Shown here: positions 37,320 to 45,499 of the stretch, in pieces
How the letters are laid out: every line of letters starts with the position of its first letter
Numbering within the stretch: position 1 is the stretch's first letter
Assembly (NCBI GenBank): GCA_013215145.1
Contig: JABSRP010000011.1
Location: 124,001 to 188,000, forward strand
Origin: Pseudobacteriovorax sp.
GTDB lineage: Bacteria; Bdellovibrionota_B; Oligoflexia; Oligoflexales; Oligoflexaceae
Length of the DNA stretch: 64,000 nt
Reading direction: 5' to 3'
The notes under the pieces: model-generated
Told to the model about the DNA's origin: nothing
Database searches by the model: none
What the model saw: only the letters and a program-made list of their open reading frames with translations
Made by a program: the position numbers and the translations under genes

Positions 37320-38740
37320 TTTTCAACTCTAATAATAGAGCGTGCTTACCCGTGATGATGCTCATCACGGGAATGCTATTCCATCTTACGGGTTGTCAGA
37401 AATCAAACTCCAAAGGGGATGTTGCTCCTTCGATAGACTTAACTCTATTGGGGGGGGCGGGCACGGTATTTGATAAAACCAGTGGCGCTTTTTCTCGTGA
37501 GCCTAAAGGCTTTCCGAAGGAGCTTTCCAGGCAGTTTTTTCGCGGTCGAGCATTCTTTAGGGATCCCTGGGTCACGGCGCCTGCTTCGACTAAGGCTCGT
37601 GACGGACTTGGACCTCATTTCAATGCTCGAAGCTGCGAAGCCTGTCACCTTGAAGACGGTAGAGGGCGGCCCCCACTGTCTCTAAACGAACCCATGACTT
37701 CGTTATTGTTTAGGATCTCCGTACCTGGAGAAACAGAAACCGGTGGACCCGCTCCTGTGCCGAATTATGGTGGACAGATTCAGAATTTCGCAGTTCTTCC
37801 CCTCAAAGCAGAAGCTTTTCCATATGTGAATTACGAAATTATTTCTGGATCTTTTGCCGATGGCGAAACTTATGAGCTTCGCAAACCCACCTATGGGTTT
37901 AAGTCACTCGCTTTTGGGCCGCTTCCTGAAGACGTTATGATATCCCCTCGAGTGGCTCCTGCCATGATTGGTCTCGGACTTTTGGAGGCGATTGATGAAT
38001 CTGATATTTTAGATCTGGCAGACCCAAATGATGAAAACGGTGACGGAATTAGTGGACGGGTCAACCGTGTCTGGGATGTGGAAAGCCAGTCGTATAAAAT
38101 CGGTCGTTTTGGTTGGAAGGCAAATCAGCCAAATATCCGGCAGCAAACGGCAGGGGCCTTTCTCGGTGACATTGGGATTACCTCGAGCATGTTTCCTCAA
38201 GAGAATTGTCCAGGTGGATTAAGTGATTGCACGCTGGCTGTGTCTGGAGGTTCACCTGAGCTACTTGATGTGATACTTGACGATGTGACTCTTTACTCTT
38301 TAAGTCTCGCCGTCCCAGCGCAAAGACATAGCGACGATCCAGCTGTACAAAATGGATATCAGGTATTTGTCGATATCGGTTGCGAAAGTTGTCATCGAAG
38401 TACGTGGCGAACTGGAGTTAATGAAGCATCCTCATTTTTTAGTGAGCAAACCATTCATCCCTTTACCGACCTACTACTGCACGATATGGGTGAAGACTTG
38501 GCAGATAATCGTCCCGATTTTACAGCAACTGGTCGAGAATGGAGAACGGCCCCACTCTGGGGGTTAGGACTACAAGAAACCGTGAATGGGCACCTAAATC
38601 TTATGCATGATGGTAGGGCCCGCGGCTTCAGCGAGGCTATTCTATGGCATGGTGGAGAAGGAGAAGAGTCTAAGCAACGCTTTAAGGAGCTAGATACTGT
38701 CAAGAGGCAAGAGTTGATTCGATTTTTGGAGTCTTTGTAA
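37316..38740 (+). CDS. Diheme c-type oxidoreductase lipoprotein (DUF1111/COG3488 family)
   Basis: A 474-residue lipoprotein (lipobox LTGC, Cys27). Two heme-binding motifs are visible: CEACH (107-111) and CESCH (356-360). Conserved family blocks include DGLGPHFNARSCEACHLEDGRG, ENGDGISGR, and PFTDLLLHDMGEDLADNR. The family is annotated as a putative thiol oxidoreductase or diheme peroxidase, related to MauG-type proteins, and its substrate is unknown. In many bacteria it travels with imelysins, suggesting a redox step on bound iron. Its start overlaps the previous stop by 4 bp (ATGA) and its stop abuts the next start (TAAATG), so translational coupling is likely. Confidence 0.92.
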   Translation: MIFNSNNRACLPVMMLITGMLFHLTGCQKSNSKGDVAPSIDLTLLGGAGTVFDKTSGAFSREPKGFPKELSRQFFRGRAFFRDPWVTAPASTKARDGLGPHFNARSCEACHLEDGRGRPPLSLNEPMTSLLFRISVPGETETGGPAPVPNYGGQIQNFAVLPLKAEAFPYVNYEIISGSFADGETYELRKPTYGFKSLAFGPLPEDVMISPRVAPAMIGLGLLEAIDESDILDLADPNDENGDGISGRVNRVWDVESQSYKIGRFGWKANQPNIRQQTAGAFLGDIGITSSMFPQENCPGGLSDCTLAVSGGSPELLDVILDDVTLYSLSLAVPAQRHSDDPAVQNGYQVFVDIGCESCHRSTWRTGVNEASSFFSEQTIHPFTDLLLHDMGEDLADNRPDFTATGREWRTAPLWGLGLQETVNGHLNLMHDGRARGFSEAILWHGGEGEESKQRFKELDTVKRQELIRFLESL

Positions 38741-39841
38741 ATGCGATATTGGCTAATAGTTTTACAGTGCTTTTCTTTATCTTTCCTTTCTGCTTGTAGC
38801 TCTTCGAGCAGCGATCCGGAAGTACAATCATCGGATCGCAAGCCGCAGTTGAAAGTTTGGGCTGACGAGCTGCTAAGGCCAAGTTATAGCCAGATTACTG
38901 CCGGTGCTGAAGAATTTTCCATTAAATCCTCGGCACTTTGCCTTACGAAAACTGCTGATAAGCTATCTGACTTGAAGCAGTCTTGGTTGGCTTTGACTCA
39001 GTCTCATGCAAGGGTCGAATTTTACCAACTTGGTCCCTTTACTGAGTTCTCTGAAGAGTTCAACTTTTGGCCTGCAAGGCCTGCTTCTATTGATCGCTAT
39101 ATTGCTGCAAAAGACTTCACTGCTCCTACCCTGTTAAGCGGAAGTGTGCTGATAAAGAGTTTTTCCGCTGTTGAATACCTACTTTATAGTAAGTTAGAGG
39201 AAGAGTTTTTACAGGATCTCAAGCAAACTGATCTTTGCGAGTATCTTATCAATTGGTCAAGTTATCTATTGGAGTCGAGTCGTGAGCTAGAAGCTCAGTG
39301 GAGTCCCGAAGCTGGTCTCTATTACCAAGCCTTTGTCGATGCAGGCTCTAATATGTCTGAGTTCTCGAGGCAAAAAATCCCTTTTGACATCATGGTTAAT
39401 GCCATAACCCAGGGCCTTCAAACCGTTGAACGGCGAAAACTAAACCAAGCCCTGACTCCCAAGACTGATGGTAGCTTGCGATTGCGCGAGGTGGAAAGCC
39501 CCTATGGTTCCTACTCACTGGCTTTGATCAGAGCAAATATCGAAGGCCTCGGATTAGCATTGTTTGGTAAAACCGCTGATGAGCCTCTGAAGGAAGGTCT
39601 TTATACAGTCGTTCGAGATCAGTCCCCTGAAATAGCCCAAGATATCAAGGATAGATTTTCAGATATACAGGGGAAGCTTGATGACATTGAAGGGAATTCC
39701 CTAGCATTGGTACTGCAAACGAAGCCTGAAGAGCTTCGCGACCTAGCATCGAAGGTAAATGAACTACTAGAACTCATGGCTACAGATGTAGCCAGCTTAC
39801 TAAATGTGACGATTAACTTTAGTGATAATGACGGGGATTAA
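38741..39841 (+). CDS. Imelysin-family lipoprotein, second copy (His-less subtype)
   Basis: A 366-residue lipoprotein (lipobox LSAC, Cys19) followed by a Ser-rich linker. It has the overall imelysin helical pattern (SHARVEFYQLGPFTEF, and KSFSAVEYLLYSKLEEEFL). Where the first imelysin has GYHTVE, this one has SFSAVE: the His is lost and the Glu kept, typical of the second imelysin subtype often called 'imelysin family protein' beside a diheme protein. It starts directly after the diheme gene's stop with no gap. The two imelysins may form a heteromer or act on different metal states. Confidence 0.87.
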   Translation: MRYWLIVLQCFSLSFLSACSSSSSDPEVQSSDRKPQLKVWADELLRPSYSQITAGAEEFSIKSSALCLTKTADKLSDLKQSWLALTQSHARVEFYQLGPFTEFSEEFNFWPARPASIDRYIAAKDFTAPTLLSGSVLIKSFSAVEYLLYSKLEEEFLQDLKQTDLCEYLINWSSYLLESSRELEAQWSPEAGLYYQAFVDAGSNMSEFSRQKIPFDIMVNAITQGLQTVERRKLNQALTPKTDGSLRLREVESPYGSYSLALIRANIEGLGLALFGKTADEPLKEGLYTVVRDQSPEIAQDIKDRFSDIQGKLDDIEGNSLALVLQTKPEELRDLASKVNELLELMATDVASLLNVTINFSDNDGD

Positions 39842-41161
39842 ATGATTCCCCAGCGTCCTGCGTACCCTTTTTACCAAAAAGCTAATAAGCTCGTTGCAGC
39901 CGACTCCCTGATGGTATATCGGTTTTTGGTCGGTATTCTATTGGCCTTTGGAGTTTTACGGCAGTGGTACTACGGTTGGATCGAGCAACAGTATATTAGA
40001 CCAGACTTTTTTTTCTTCTATGAGGGGTTTTCTTGGGTCAAACCATATAGCCAAGAATTCATCTATTTCCTTTTTGCCGCCTTATTTCTCTCTAGTCTAG
40101 GTATGGCATTTGGTTGGCGACCAAAACTATCTGCTGCGATAAGCTTTTTTTGCTTCACTTATATTGAGCTGATAGATAAGACCAACTATCTCAATCACTA
40201 TTATTTTATAAGTATCATACTGTTCGGATTCGCACTCATGCCATCTCTTCCTGGACTTTGGGGACGCCAACAGTTACGATTTTTTTGGTTGTTCTTGTTT
40301 CGGTTTCAAGTGGGAGTCGTCTATGTTTTTGCAGGGCTAGCTAAGCTAGGTAGTGATTGGCTTCTCGAGGCTCAACCGCTTTCCATCTGGCTTAAGGCAA
40401 CTGGATATGTCCCGATTCTGTCTCAGTTTCTTGAGATGAACTACGTTCCGTATATAATGAGTTGGGCAGGCGCTTTTTTTGATCTTTTTGTAGTGTTCTT
40501 TCTTATTTATCCCAGAACACGAATACCTGCTTACCTTTGTGTAATCCTTTTTCATGTTGTGACTTGGGTTTTGTTTCCTATTGGGCTATTTCCTTGGGTA
40601 ATGATCGCAGGGGCTGCTTTGTTCTTTCCACCAACTTGGCCACGGCGAATGATATTAATAAAGTCGAAATTTGCATCCCCAAAGAATCGCTGTATTCGTT
40701 GTCCTCAGCCTATTCCTTATCCGTTAATAGCACTTGCCGTATTGTATGTCTTGATACAAGTTTTACTTCCACTTAGAAGTCTCACTTATAGAGGTAATAC
40801 CCTTTGGACTGAGGAAGGCTTTCGATTTTCATGGAAGGTTATGCTTATTGAAAAAGCAGGGTTTGCACGCTTTACAATTCACTATTCCAATGGATCTACC
40901 GAGGTCATTTATCCAAGTGATTGGCTCACACCTTTACAAGTTAAGATGATGTCTACCCAATCTGATATGATCATTCAGTTTGCCCATCACTTAGAGGATC
41001 GCTTCGATCACAGATCCATAGAAGCGATATTTGTGGATTCAAAGGTATCTTTCAATGGTCGAAGAGCTCAAACATTTATCCGCCCAGATGCCAACCTTTT
41101 ACAGTATACGAGTCTTGAAGGGGCACAAATTGTGGAAACGCTGCAGGTGGGCCTCCTCTGA
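39842..41161 (+). CDS. HTTM membrane protein, vitamin-K-dependent gamma-glutamyl-carboxylase homologue
   Basis: A 439-residue protein with about eight membrane helices (residues about 20-325) and a soluble C-terminal domain. Family markers are IDKTNYLNHYYF (112-122) and YVFAGLAKLGSDW (161-173). The lysine in this second block (Lys168) aligns, from memory, with Lys218 of human GGCX, the base that starts carboxylation. The first codon follows the previous gene's stop directly (TAA-ATG overlap-free), so it is part of the imelysin operon. Bacterial HTTM proteins have unclear functions; some retain carboxylase activity but not epoxidation. Here it may modify Glu residues of the acidic lipoproteins encoded upstream, or act as a quinone-linked membrane partner of the diheme protein. 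Both ideas are inference. Confidence 0.85.
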   Translation: MIPQRPAYPFYQKANKLVAADSLMVYRFLVGILLAFGVLRQWYYGWIEQQYIRPDFFFFYEGFSWVKPYSQEFIYFLFAALFLSSLGMAFGWRPKLSAAISFFCFTYIELIDKTNYLNHYYFISIILFGFALMPSLPGLWGRQQLRFFWLFLFRFQVGVVYVFAGLAKLGSDWLLEAQPLSIWLKATGYVPILSQFLEMNYVPYIMSWAGAFFDLFVVFFLIYPRTRIPAYLCVILFHVVTWVLFPIGLFPWVMIAGAALFFPPTWPRRMILIKSKFASPKNRCIRCPQPIPYPLIALAVLYVLIQVLLPLRSLTYRGNTLWTEEGFRFSWKVMLIEKAGFARFTIHYSNGSTEVIYPSDWLTPLQVKMMSTQSDMIIQFAHHLEDRFDHRSIEAIFVDSKVSFNGRRAQTFIRPDANLLQYTSLEGAQIVETLQVGLL

Positions 41162-41284
41162 GCACTATGTTTTACATCTATCTATCACAAAATGGATCAA
41201 CTGGAATGAATGCCGCCGCTGAAATCTATCGCAGCAAACAAACTTGCAGCATCGCATCTAAGAATCGTGATAACGTGGGAGCCT

Positions 41285-41301
41285 TATGGGAGATTCCCAT
41301 A
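41285..41301. other. Short hairpin between the HTTM gene and glutathione reductase
   Basis: TATGGGA (41285-41291) and TCCCATA (41295-41301) form a perfect 7-bp stem with a 3-nt loop and no T-run. It lies in the 180-bp gap, about 40 bp before the gor start. It may be a mRNA-processing or pausing structure. A 61-codon ORF over this gap is not convincing. Confidence 0.35.
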
Positions 41302-41341
41302 GTGATGGTAGAACGCAGAAAGCATGGGAGATTAGTTTGGC

Positions 41342-42697
41342 ATGGCGACTAATGCAAAGACTTACGATTATATTGTAATAGGTGGCGGTTCTGGGGGTAT
41401 AGCTAGTGCAAGGCGCGCAGCGCAGTATGGCGCCAAGGTGCTATTGATTGAAGGTGGTCCTCTCGGTGGTACCTGTGTCAACGTTGGTTGCGTGCCAAAA
41501 AAGGTGATGTGGAATGCGGCTACTATGGCTGAATGGCTGTATGATGCTCCTGGATATGGTTTTCGAGAGGCAAGTACAGAGTTGGATTGGGCAACTCTAA
41601 AAACCTCGCGGGATGCCTATGTCAAAAGACTTAACGACATCTACGCGCGCAATCTAGATAAATCTAACGTTGAAGTCATACATGGCTGGGCCTCCTTTGC
41701 CGACAAGAATACGGTGGAGGTTAAAGGCCAAACGTTCACAGCACCTCACGTTTTGATAGCCACCGGTGGCAGACCCTTTGTTCCCCCAGTTAAAGGGGCA
41801 GACCTTGGAATCACGTCGGATGGTTTTTTTGATCTTGAGCACCAACCCAAAAAAGTTGCTGTCATTGGAGCTGGGTATATCGGGGTGGAACTAGCAGGGG
41901 TATTAGCTGCCCTAGGTAGCGATGTGACGATGATTCTCAGGCGTGACGGAATTTTGCGTAGCTTCGACCAAAAGATAGCCAAGTCTTTGCAAGAAGAGAT
42001 GACAAAAAACGGTATCAAGTTCATTTTAAATACCGAACTATCTGAGGTTTGTCGTGAGGGAGATACCCTTGAACTCACGACCACTCAAGGTGAAATCTTG
42101 AAAGGGTATGACTGCCTTCTTTGGGCCGTAGGTCGTAATCCTAACCTTGACATAGCCTTGGATAAGGCAGGTGTTGAACTCAATGCCCGTGGCCGAGTCA
42201 TCGTCGATGACCAACAAAATACGACACAAGCCGGCACCTACGCCGTGGGTGATATCATAGGAAAAGCAGAATTAACACCAGTGGCTATTGCTGCTGGAAG
42301 ACAGCTTTCTGAGCGTCTCTTTAACCAAAAACCCGAGGCTAAACTCGACTACAATACGATTCCCACTGTTATTTTTAGTCATCCGCCCATAGGTACTGTG
42401 GGTCTAACCGAAGCGGAAGCTGTTGAGGCCCATGGTGAGTCCCAGCTAAAGATATACGAATCTAAATTCACCAACATGTATCATGCCATGACAGAAAGAA
42501 AATCTAGCACCTATATGCGGGTCATCACTAAGCTGCCAGAAGAAAAAATCCTGGGTATCCATCTCATGGGTATTGCCGCTGATGAAATGATTCAGGGTTT
42601 TGCTGTTGCTGTGAAAATGGGGGCGACGAAGCAGGATTTGGATAATACTGTTGCGATTCATCCTACGGCGGCTGAAGAGCTGGTAACTATGACCTAA
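41342..42697 (+). CDS. gor: Glutathione-disulfide reductase
   Basis: A 451-residue FAD- and NADPH-dependent enzyme that reduces glutathione disulfide to two glutathiones; cytoplasmic. The FAD motif GGGSGG is at 14-19, the redox disulfide in GGTCVNVGC (Cys45, Cys50), the NADPH-binding [14 protein letters not shown] follows, and the interface ends with the HPTAAEE motif carrying the catalytic His and Glu. The length and motifs match bacterial Gor closely. GGGAG is 12 nt before the ATG, somewhat far. It is immediately followed by the structured repeat pair at 42.7 kb. Confidence 0.93.
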   Translation: MATNAKTYDYIVIGGGSGGIASARRAAQYGAKVLLIEGGPLGGTCVNVGCVPKKVMWNAATMAEWLYDAPGYGFREASTELDWATLKTSRDAYVKRLNDIYARNLDKSNVEVIHGWASFADKNTVEVKGQTFTAPHVLIATGGRPFVPPVKGADLGITSDGFFDLEHQPKKVAVIGAGYIGVELAGVLAALGSDVTMILRRDGILRSFDQKIAKSLQEEMTKNGIKFILNTELSEVCREGDTLELTTTQGEILKGYDCLLWAVGRNPNLDIALDKAGVELNARGRVIVDDQQNTTQAGTYAVGDIIGKAELTPVAIAAGRQLSERLFNQKPEAKLDYNTIPTVIFSHPPIGTVGLTEAEAVEAHGESQLKIYESKFTNMYHAMTERKSSTYMRVITKLPEEKILGIHLMGIAADEMIQGFAVAVKMGATKQDLDNTVAIHPTAAEELVTMT

Positions 42698-42701
42698 GTC
42701 A

Positions 42702-42821
42702 GAAACGCGAAAAAATCCAGGATCGCTGCGTTATGCTGGAATCTCTCAGTCCTCACGTACGCTTGTACGCTGCGGCTGATCGCATCCACCAAGCCTTGCG
42801 CTCCTGGTTTTTTCGCGTTTC
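42702..42821. repeat. Structured repeat, copy B1, with about 20-bp terminal inverted repeats
   Basis: The ends GAAACGCGAAAAAATCCAGGA (42702-42722) and TCCTGGTTTTTTCGCGTTTC (42802-42821) are complementary with one base missing. Inside, the core is TCCTCACGTACG...GTACGCTGCGG with apical hairpin CGTAC-GCTT-GTACG and further complementary arms (TCAG with CTGA, TGCTGG-like arms). It shares CTGCGTTA, TCCTCACG and CCAAGCCTTGC with the array at 559-982. It starts 5 bp after the gor stop and may double as a terminator. Confidence 0.85.
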
Positions 42822-42825
42822 TTTA

Positions 42826-42930
42826 CGGATGCTGCGTTATGCTGGAAGCTCTCAGTCCTCACGTATGTTTGTACGTTTGTACCTTTGTACGCTGTGGCTG
42901 ATTGCATCCAGCAAGGCTTGTGTTATTGTT
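42826..42930. repeat. Structured repeat, copy B2, with an expanded apical loop
   Basis: Second, adjacent copy of the element, beginning ACGGATGCTGCGTTATGC. The outer arms TGCTGGAAGCTCTCAG and CTGATTGCATCCAGCA are complementary at 13 of 16 positions. The apical part holds three 8-bp units (GTTTGTAC, GTTTGTAC, CTTTGTAC), a local slippage expansion. It runs up to the stop codon of the convergent SnoaL-like gene. Confidence 0.75.
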
Positions 42931-42932
42931 TT

Positions 42933-43292
42933 CTATTCTGGTGCGTAAAAGAACTCTTCCTTGACGATCTTTCCTTGCTCTACGGTGTAAAGGCCAACCT
43001 CTTTCATTTGCGAACGCTGCTGACTCTGCTTATTTGTGGTGTCCATATCAAAAATCACCGCAAATCGATCGCCATGTGGAAATGGACCTGTTACTTGACC
43101 GCTGTGCACCTCAAAGTTTTCCGCCCACCACTGATGCTTTCCGCGGATTTCATCGATATTTTTTGCTGTAGTCCCATCTGGTTCGATGCTATGGGCATTT
43201 TCAGCGTATAGTTCTTTTAGGCAGATGTCTTCTTTGCCTTCTTTACAATAGCCCACTAGTTTTTCACCAATACTCAATGCAGTCGTTGTCAT
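42933..43292 (-). CDS. SnoaL/NTF2-like domain protein
   Basis: A 119-residue single-domain protein of the SnoaL-like branch of the NTF2 cone fold. The visible pattern is a helix pair at the N-terminus (LVGYCKEGKEDICLKELYAENAHS), then strands ending in VGLYTVEQGKIVKEEFFYA. It is probably cytoplasmic; the family includes isomerases and ligand-binding proteins, so no activity is given. GAGGAG lies before the ATG. Its 3' end touches repeat copy B2. Confidence 0.85.
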   Translation of the reverse strand: MTTTALSIGEKLVGYCKEGKEDICLKELYAENAHSIEPDGTTAKNIDEIRGKHQWWAENFEVHSGQVTGPFPHGDRFAVIFDMDTTNKQSQQRSQMKEVGLYTVEQGKIVKEEFFYAPE

Positions 43293-43387
43293 TATGGTCT
43301 CCTCAATAAATGGCTAAATACCATAACATCGTAACATCAAAATTGCGCTTGTAAATGGAAAAAAACCATATTTTTTTATGGGTGTTT

Positions 43388-44392
43388 TTAGGCCGATATT
43401 TGCTTTTTGTCCGAGATATAAACCTGGTTTCTACCGCTCTCTTTGGCTTTGTATAGAGCCTGATCGGCAATCTGGATGAGTTCTTGTGGTGAGTTGATGT
43501 CGTTGTCAGGAGTGACTGATGCGACACCCATGCTGATAGTCACAATATCGCTAGTGGGAGAGGCATTGTGCTCCAATGCAAGTCCGCTAATGGCGCTCAT
43601 GATGGCCTTTTGGAGTGAAGCTGTCTGCTCGGCGTTAGTGTTAGGGAGAATAATCGCGAACTCCTCGCCGCCATAACGTGCTAGCAAATCACCGGGCCTT
43701 CGAAGCTGTTGACCTATGGTTTTGGCGACCTCTTGAAGGCAGGTGTCGCCCATCTGATGCCCATAAGTGTCGTTGTACATCTTGAAATGATCAACATCGA
43801 TCATTAACAAAGCTAGATCTCCGCCGTGTCGAGCTGCGCGACGCCACTCTTGTTGAATGGTGTCGTCGAAACAGCGACGGTTTGGAATTCCTGTCAGCGC
43901 ATCTATCAATGAAAGGTTCGCTAGGATTTCATTGAGATCAGAAAGCTGGTTGGTAACCTCGATTAGCTCTCGTTCGCGAGCCTTTCGTCTCTCAATTTCG
44001 TACTTAAGTTTGATTCCGGAGCGGGCCCGCGCCTTTAGTTCTGTAATATCAACAGGTTTGCTGATAAAGTCCGTGGCGCCATAGGCAAAGGCGGAAGAGA
44101 TAGCTTCCGATCTATTGCCCTCGCACATGACCACTACAGGAATGTCTTTATAGACGGGAGATCGCCTTATTTTGTCGACAAAGTGAAACCCTTCGGGATC
44201 CCCAGTGACATCGACGAGTACTAGATCGATACCTAGCATGGCGTTCAGAGAGGTTCGTTCTTCGCCAATCATCGACCGCCGCGCATCTTGAACGCTTTGG
44301 AACGAAAAAATTTCGCCATAACCTGAGGATTTTAAAATCCCAATGACCCGATCTAAGTGGATTGGGTTGGCATCGATGACTAGGATTCCCAT
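43388..44392 (-). CDS. Response regulator with GGDEF output (PleD-like diguanylate cyclase)
   Basis: A 334-residue cytoplasmic protein with a receiver domain (about 1-125; phospho-acceptor Asp61 in LVDV, conserved Lys112 in SKPVD), a coiled-coil linker (about 130-160) and a GGDEF domain. The active site is GGEEF (241-245), and the I-site RPGD (232-235) is five residues upstream, so product inhibition is expected. Phosphorylation by an unknown kinase should trigger dimerisation and c-di-GMP synthesis. The 7TM-DISM kinase at 33-36 kb could be the donor, but that is only inference. Confidence 0.94.
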   Translation of the reverse strand: MGILVIDANPIHLDRVIGILKSSGYGEIFSFQSVQDARRSMIGEERTSLNAMLGIDLVLVDVTGDPEGFHFVDKIRRSPVYKDIPVVVMCEGNRSEAISSAFAYGATDFISKPVDITELKARARSGIKLKYEIERRKARERELIEVTNQLSDLNEILANLSLIDALTGIPNRRCFDDTIQQEWRRAARHGGDLALLMIDVDHFKMYNDTYGHQMGDTCLQEVAKTIGQQLRRPGDLLARYGGEEFAIILPNTNAEQTASLQKAIMSAISGLALEHNASPTSDIVTISMGVASVTPDNDINSPQELIQIADQALYKAKESGRNQVYISDKKQISA

Positions 44393-44535
44393 GCTTCACC
44401 TATGAATATTCCGTTACTTTGGAAGTATCGGCTCGAGGGGCCAGCTACTTAGAGAAATTTTTTATTTGCCTTAACCAATTGGGAGTTGTCTAGTAAAAGG
44501 ATGTCATAGATAAGGCGCGAAGAAGGGGTTGAAAC

Positions 44536-45486
44536 TTGCGTATATTGCTAATATGTTTCGATAATCTAGGGGATCTTGTGTTTACGACAGGGATCACTAA
44601 TCATCTGAAATCGAGGGATCCAGCATGCAAGATTGATCTTTGGTGCAAAAAATATGCAAGCCCCATTTCAGGGTTTATGATGGGGATCGATCGAACCTTT
44701 GCCTCCGATCCTTTTTGGGATCGATCCCCTGGAACGGCAAAGGGGAGTTATGTAGGTTTTTTTAAGGAATATCTGAAGGTAAGGCGTCAGACCTATGATC
44801 GTATTTATCTGACTAGTACTTGCTGGCGATCAGCGATGGTGGCTTGGACTTTGAATAGCAAAGAGGTTGTTGGTTTTGCTGGCAAAAAAAATCGATGGTT
44901 TTTAGATACCATCAAAGCGACTCCGGATCGTAAGCAACCTGTAATGGAAGAAATCCTACGTCTTGTCAGTAATGAGTCCAAACCTGAGGCAGTTTATCAA
45001 TTCCAGAGTAAACCGCCTGCACTGCCGTTGCCGAAACAAGGAAAGCTCCTGGTCGGGTTACATCCCTTTGCAGGTAGTAAAAAACGCTGTGCTCCCCTCG
45101 AGTTTTGGTTTGCCTTAGCCCAAACTCTCGAATCTGCCAATCGGCAAGTTCTATGGTTTGGGACTAAACGGGAGCTCGAAGACATGATGGAAGAACACCC
45201 GGATCAAAAAGAGAAATCACTCCTTAATTACAGCAATCACCCTGATCTTATCTTGGTAGCGGCGGCCATGAATGGCTTAGATCTTTTCGTCGGGCATGAC
45301 TCTGGACCGCTCCATGTTGCAGGTGCCTTTAAAGTGCCTGTTTTCGGTTTGTATTTACCAGGTGAGCCCCAACGAACGTTTCCCCAGGGGGCAGGTCCCA
45401 AAAAAATGATCGTTGCTAATAGCCCGGCAGATCTTGATTTTCCCTCCGCCATCGCAGAAATTAATGACTTCCTGACTTCGTTATAA
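44536..45486 (+). CDS. Glycosyltransferase family 9 (heptosyltransferase-like)
   Basis: A 316-residue GT-B-fold protein of the ADP-heptose:LPS heptosyltransferase type. The N-terminus ICFDNLGDLVFTTGI is the usual GDLVLTT-like motif, and the donor-binding C-terminal half contains LLVGLHPFAGSKKR, VGHDSGPLHVAGAFKVPVFGLY. It probably adds a heptose or similar sugar to the lipopolysaccharide core at the inner-membrane face. The TTG start is supported by AAGGGG 7 nt upstream. Confidence 0.9.
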   Translation: MRILLICFDNLGDLVFTTGITNHLKSRDPACKIDLWCKKYASPISGFMMGIDRTFASDPFWDRSPGTAKGSYVGFFKEYLKVRRQTYDRIYLTSTCWRSAMVAWTLNSKEVVGFAGKKNRWFLDTIKATPDRKQPVMEEILRLVSNESKPEAVYQFQSKPPALPLPKQGKLLVGLHPFAGSKKRCAPLEFWFALAQTLESANRQVLWFGTKRELEDMMEEHPDQKEKSLLNYSNHPDLILVAAAMNGLDLFVGHDSGPLHVAGAFKVPVFGLYLPGEPQRTFPQGAGPKKMIVANSPADLDFPSAIAEINDFLTSL

Positions 45487-45499
45487 AAAGCCGCAATAC

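Noticed and set aside
41167..41352. A 61-residue ORF between the HTTM gene and gor
   Set aside because: It overlaps the gor start, has no ribosome site, and covers a hairpin; it is more likely leader DNA.
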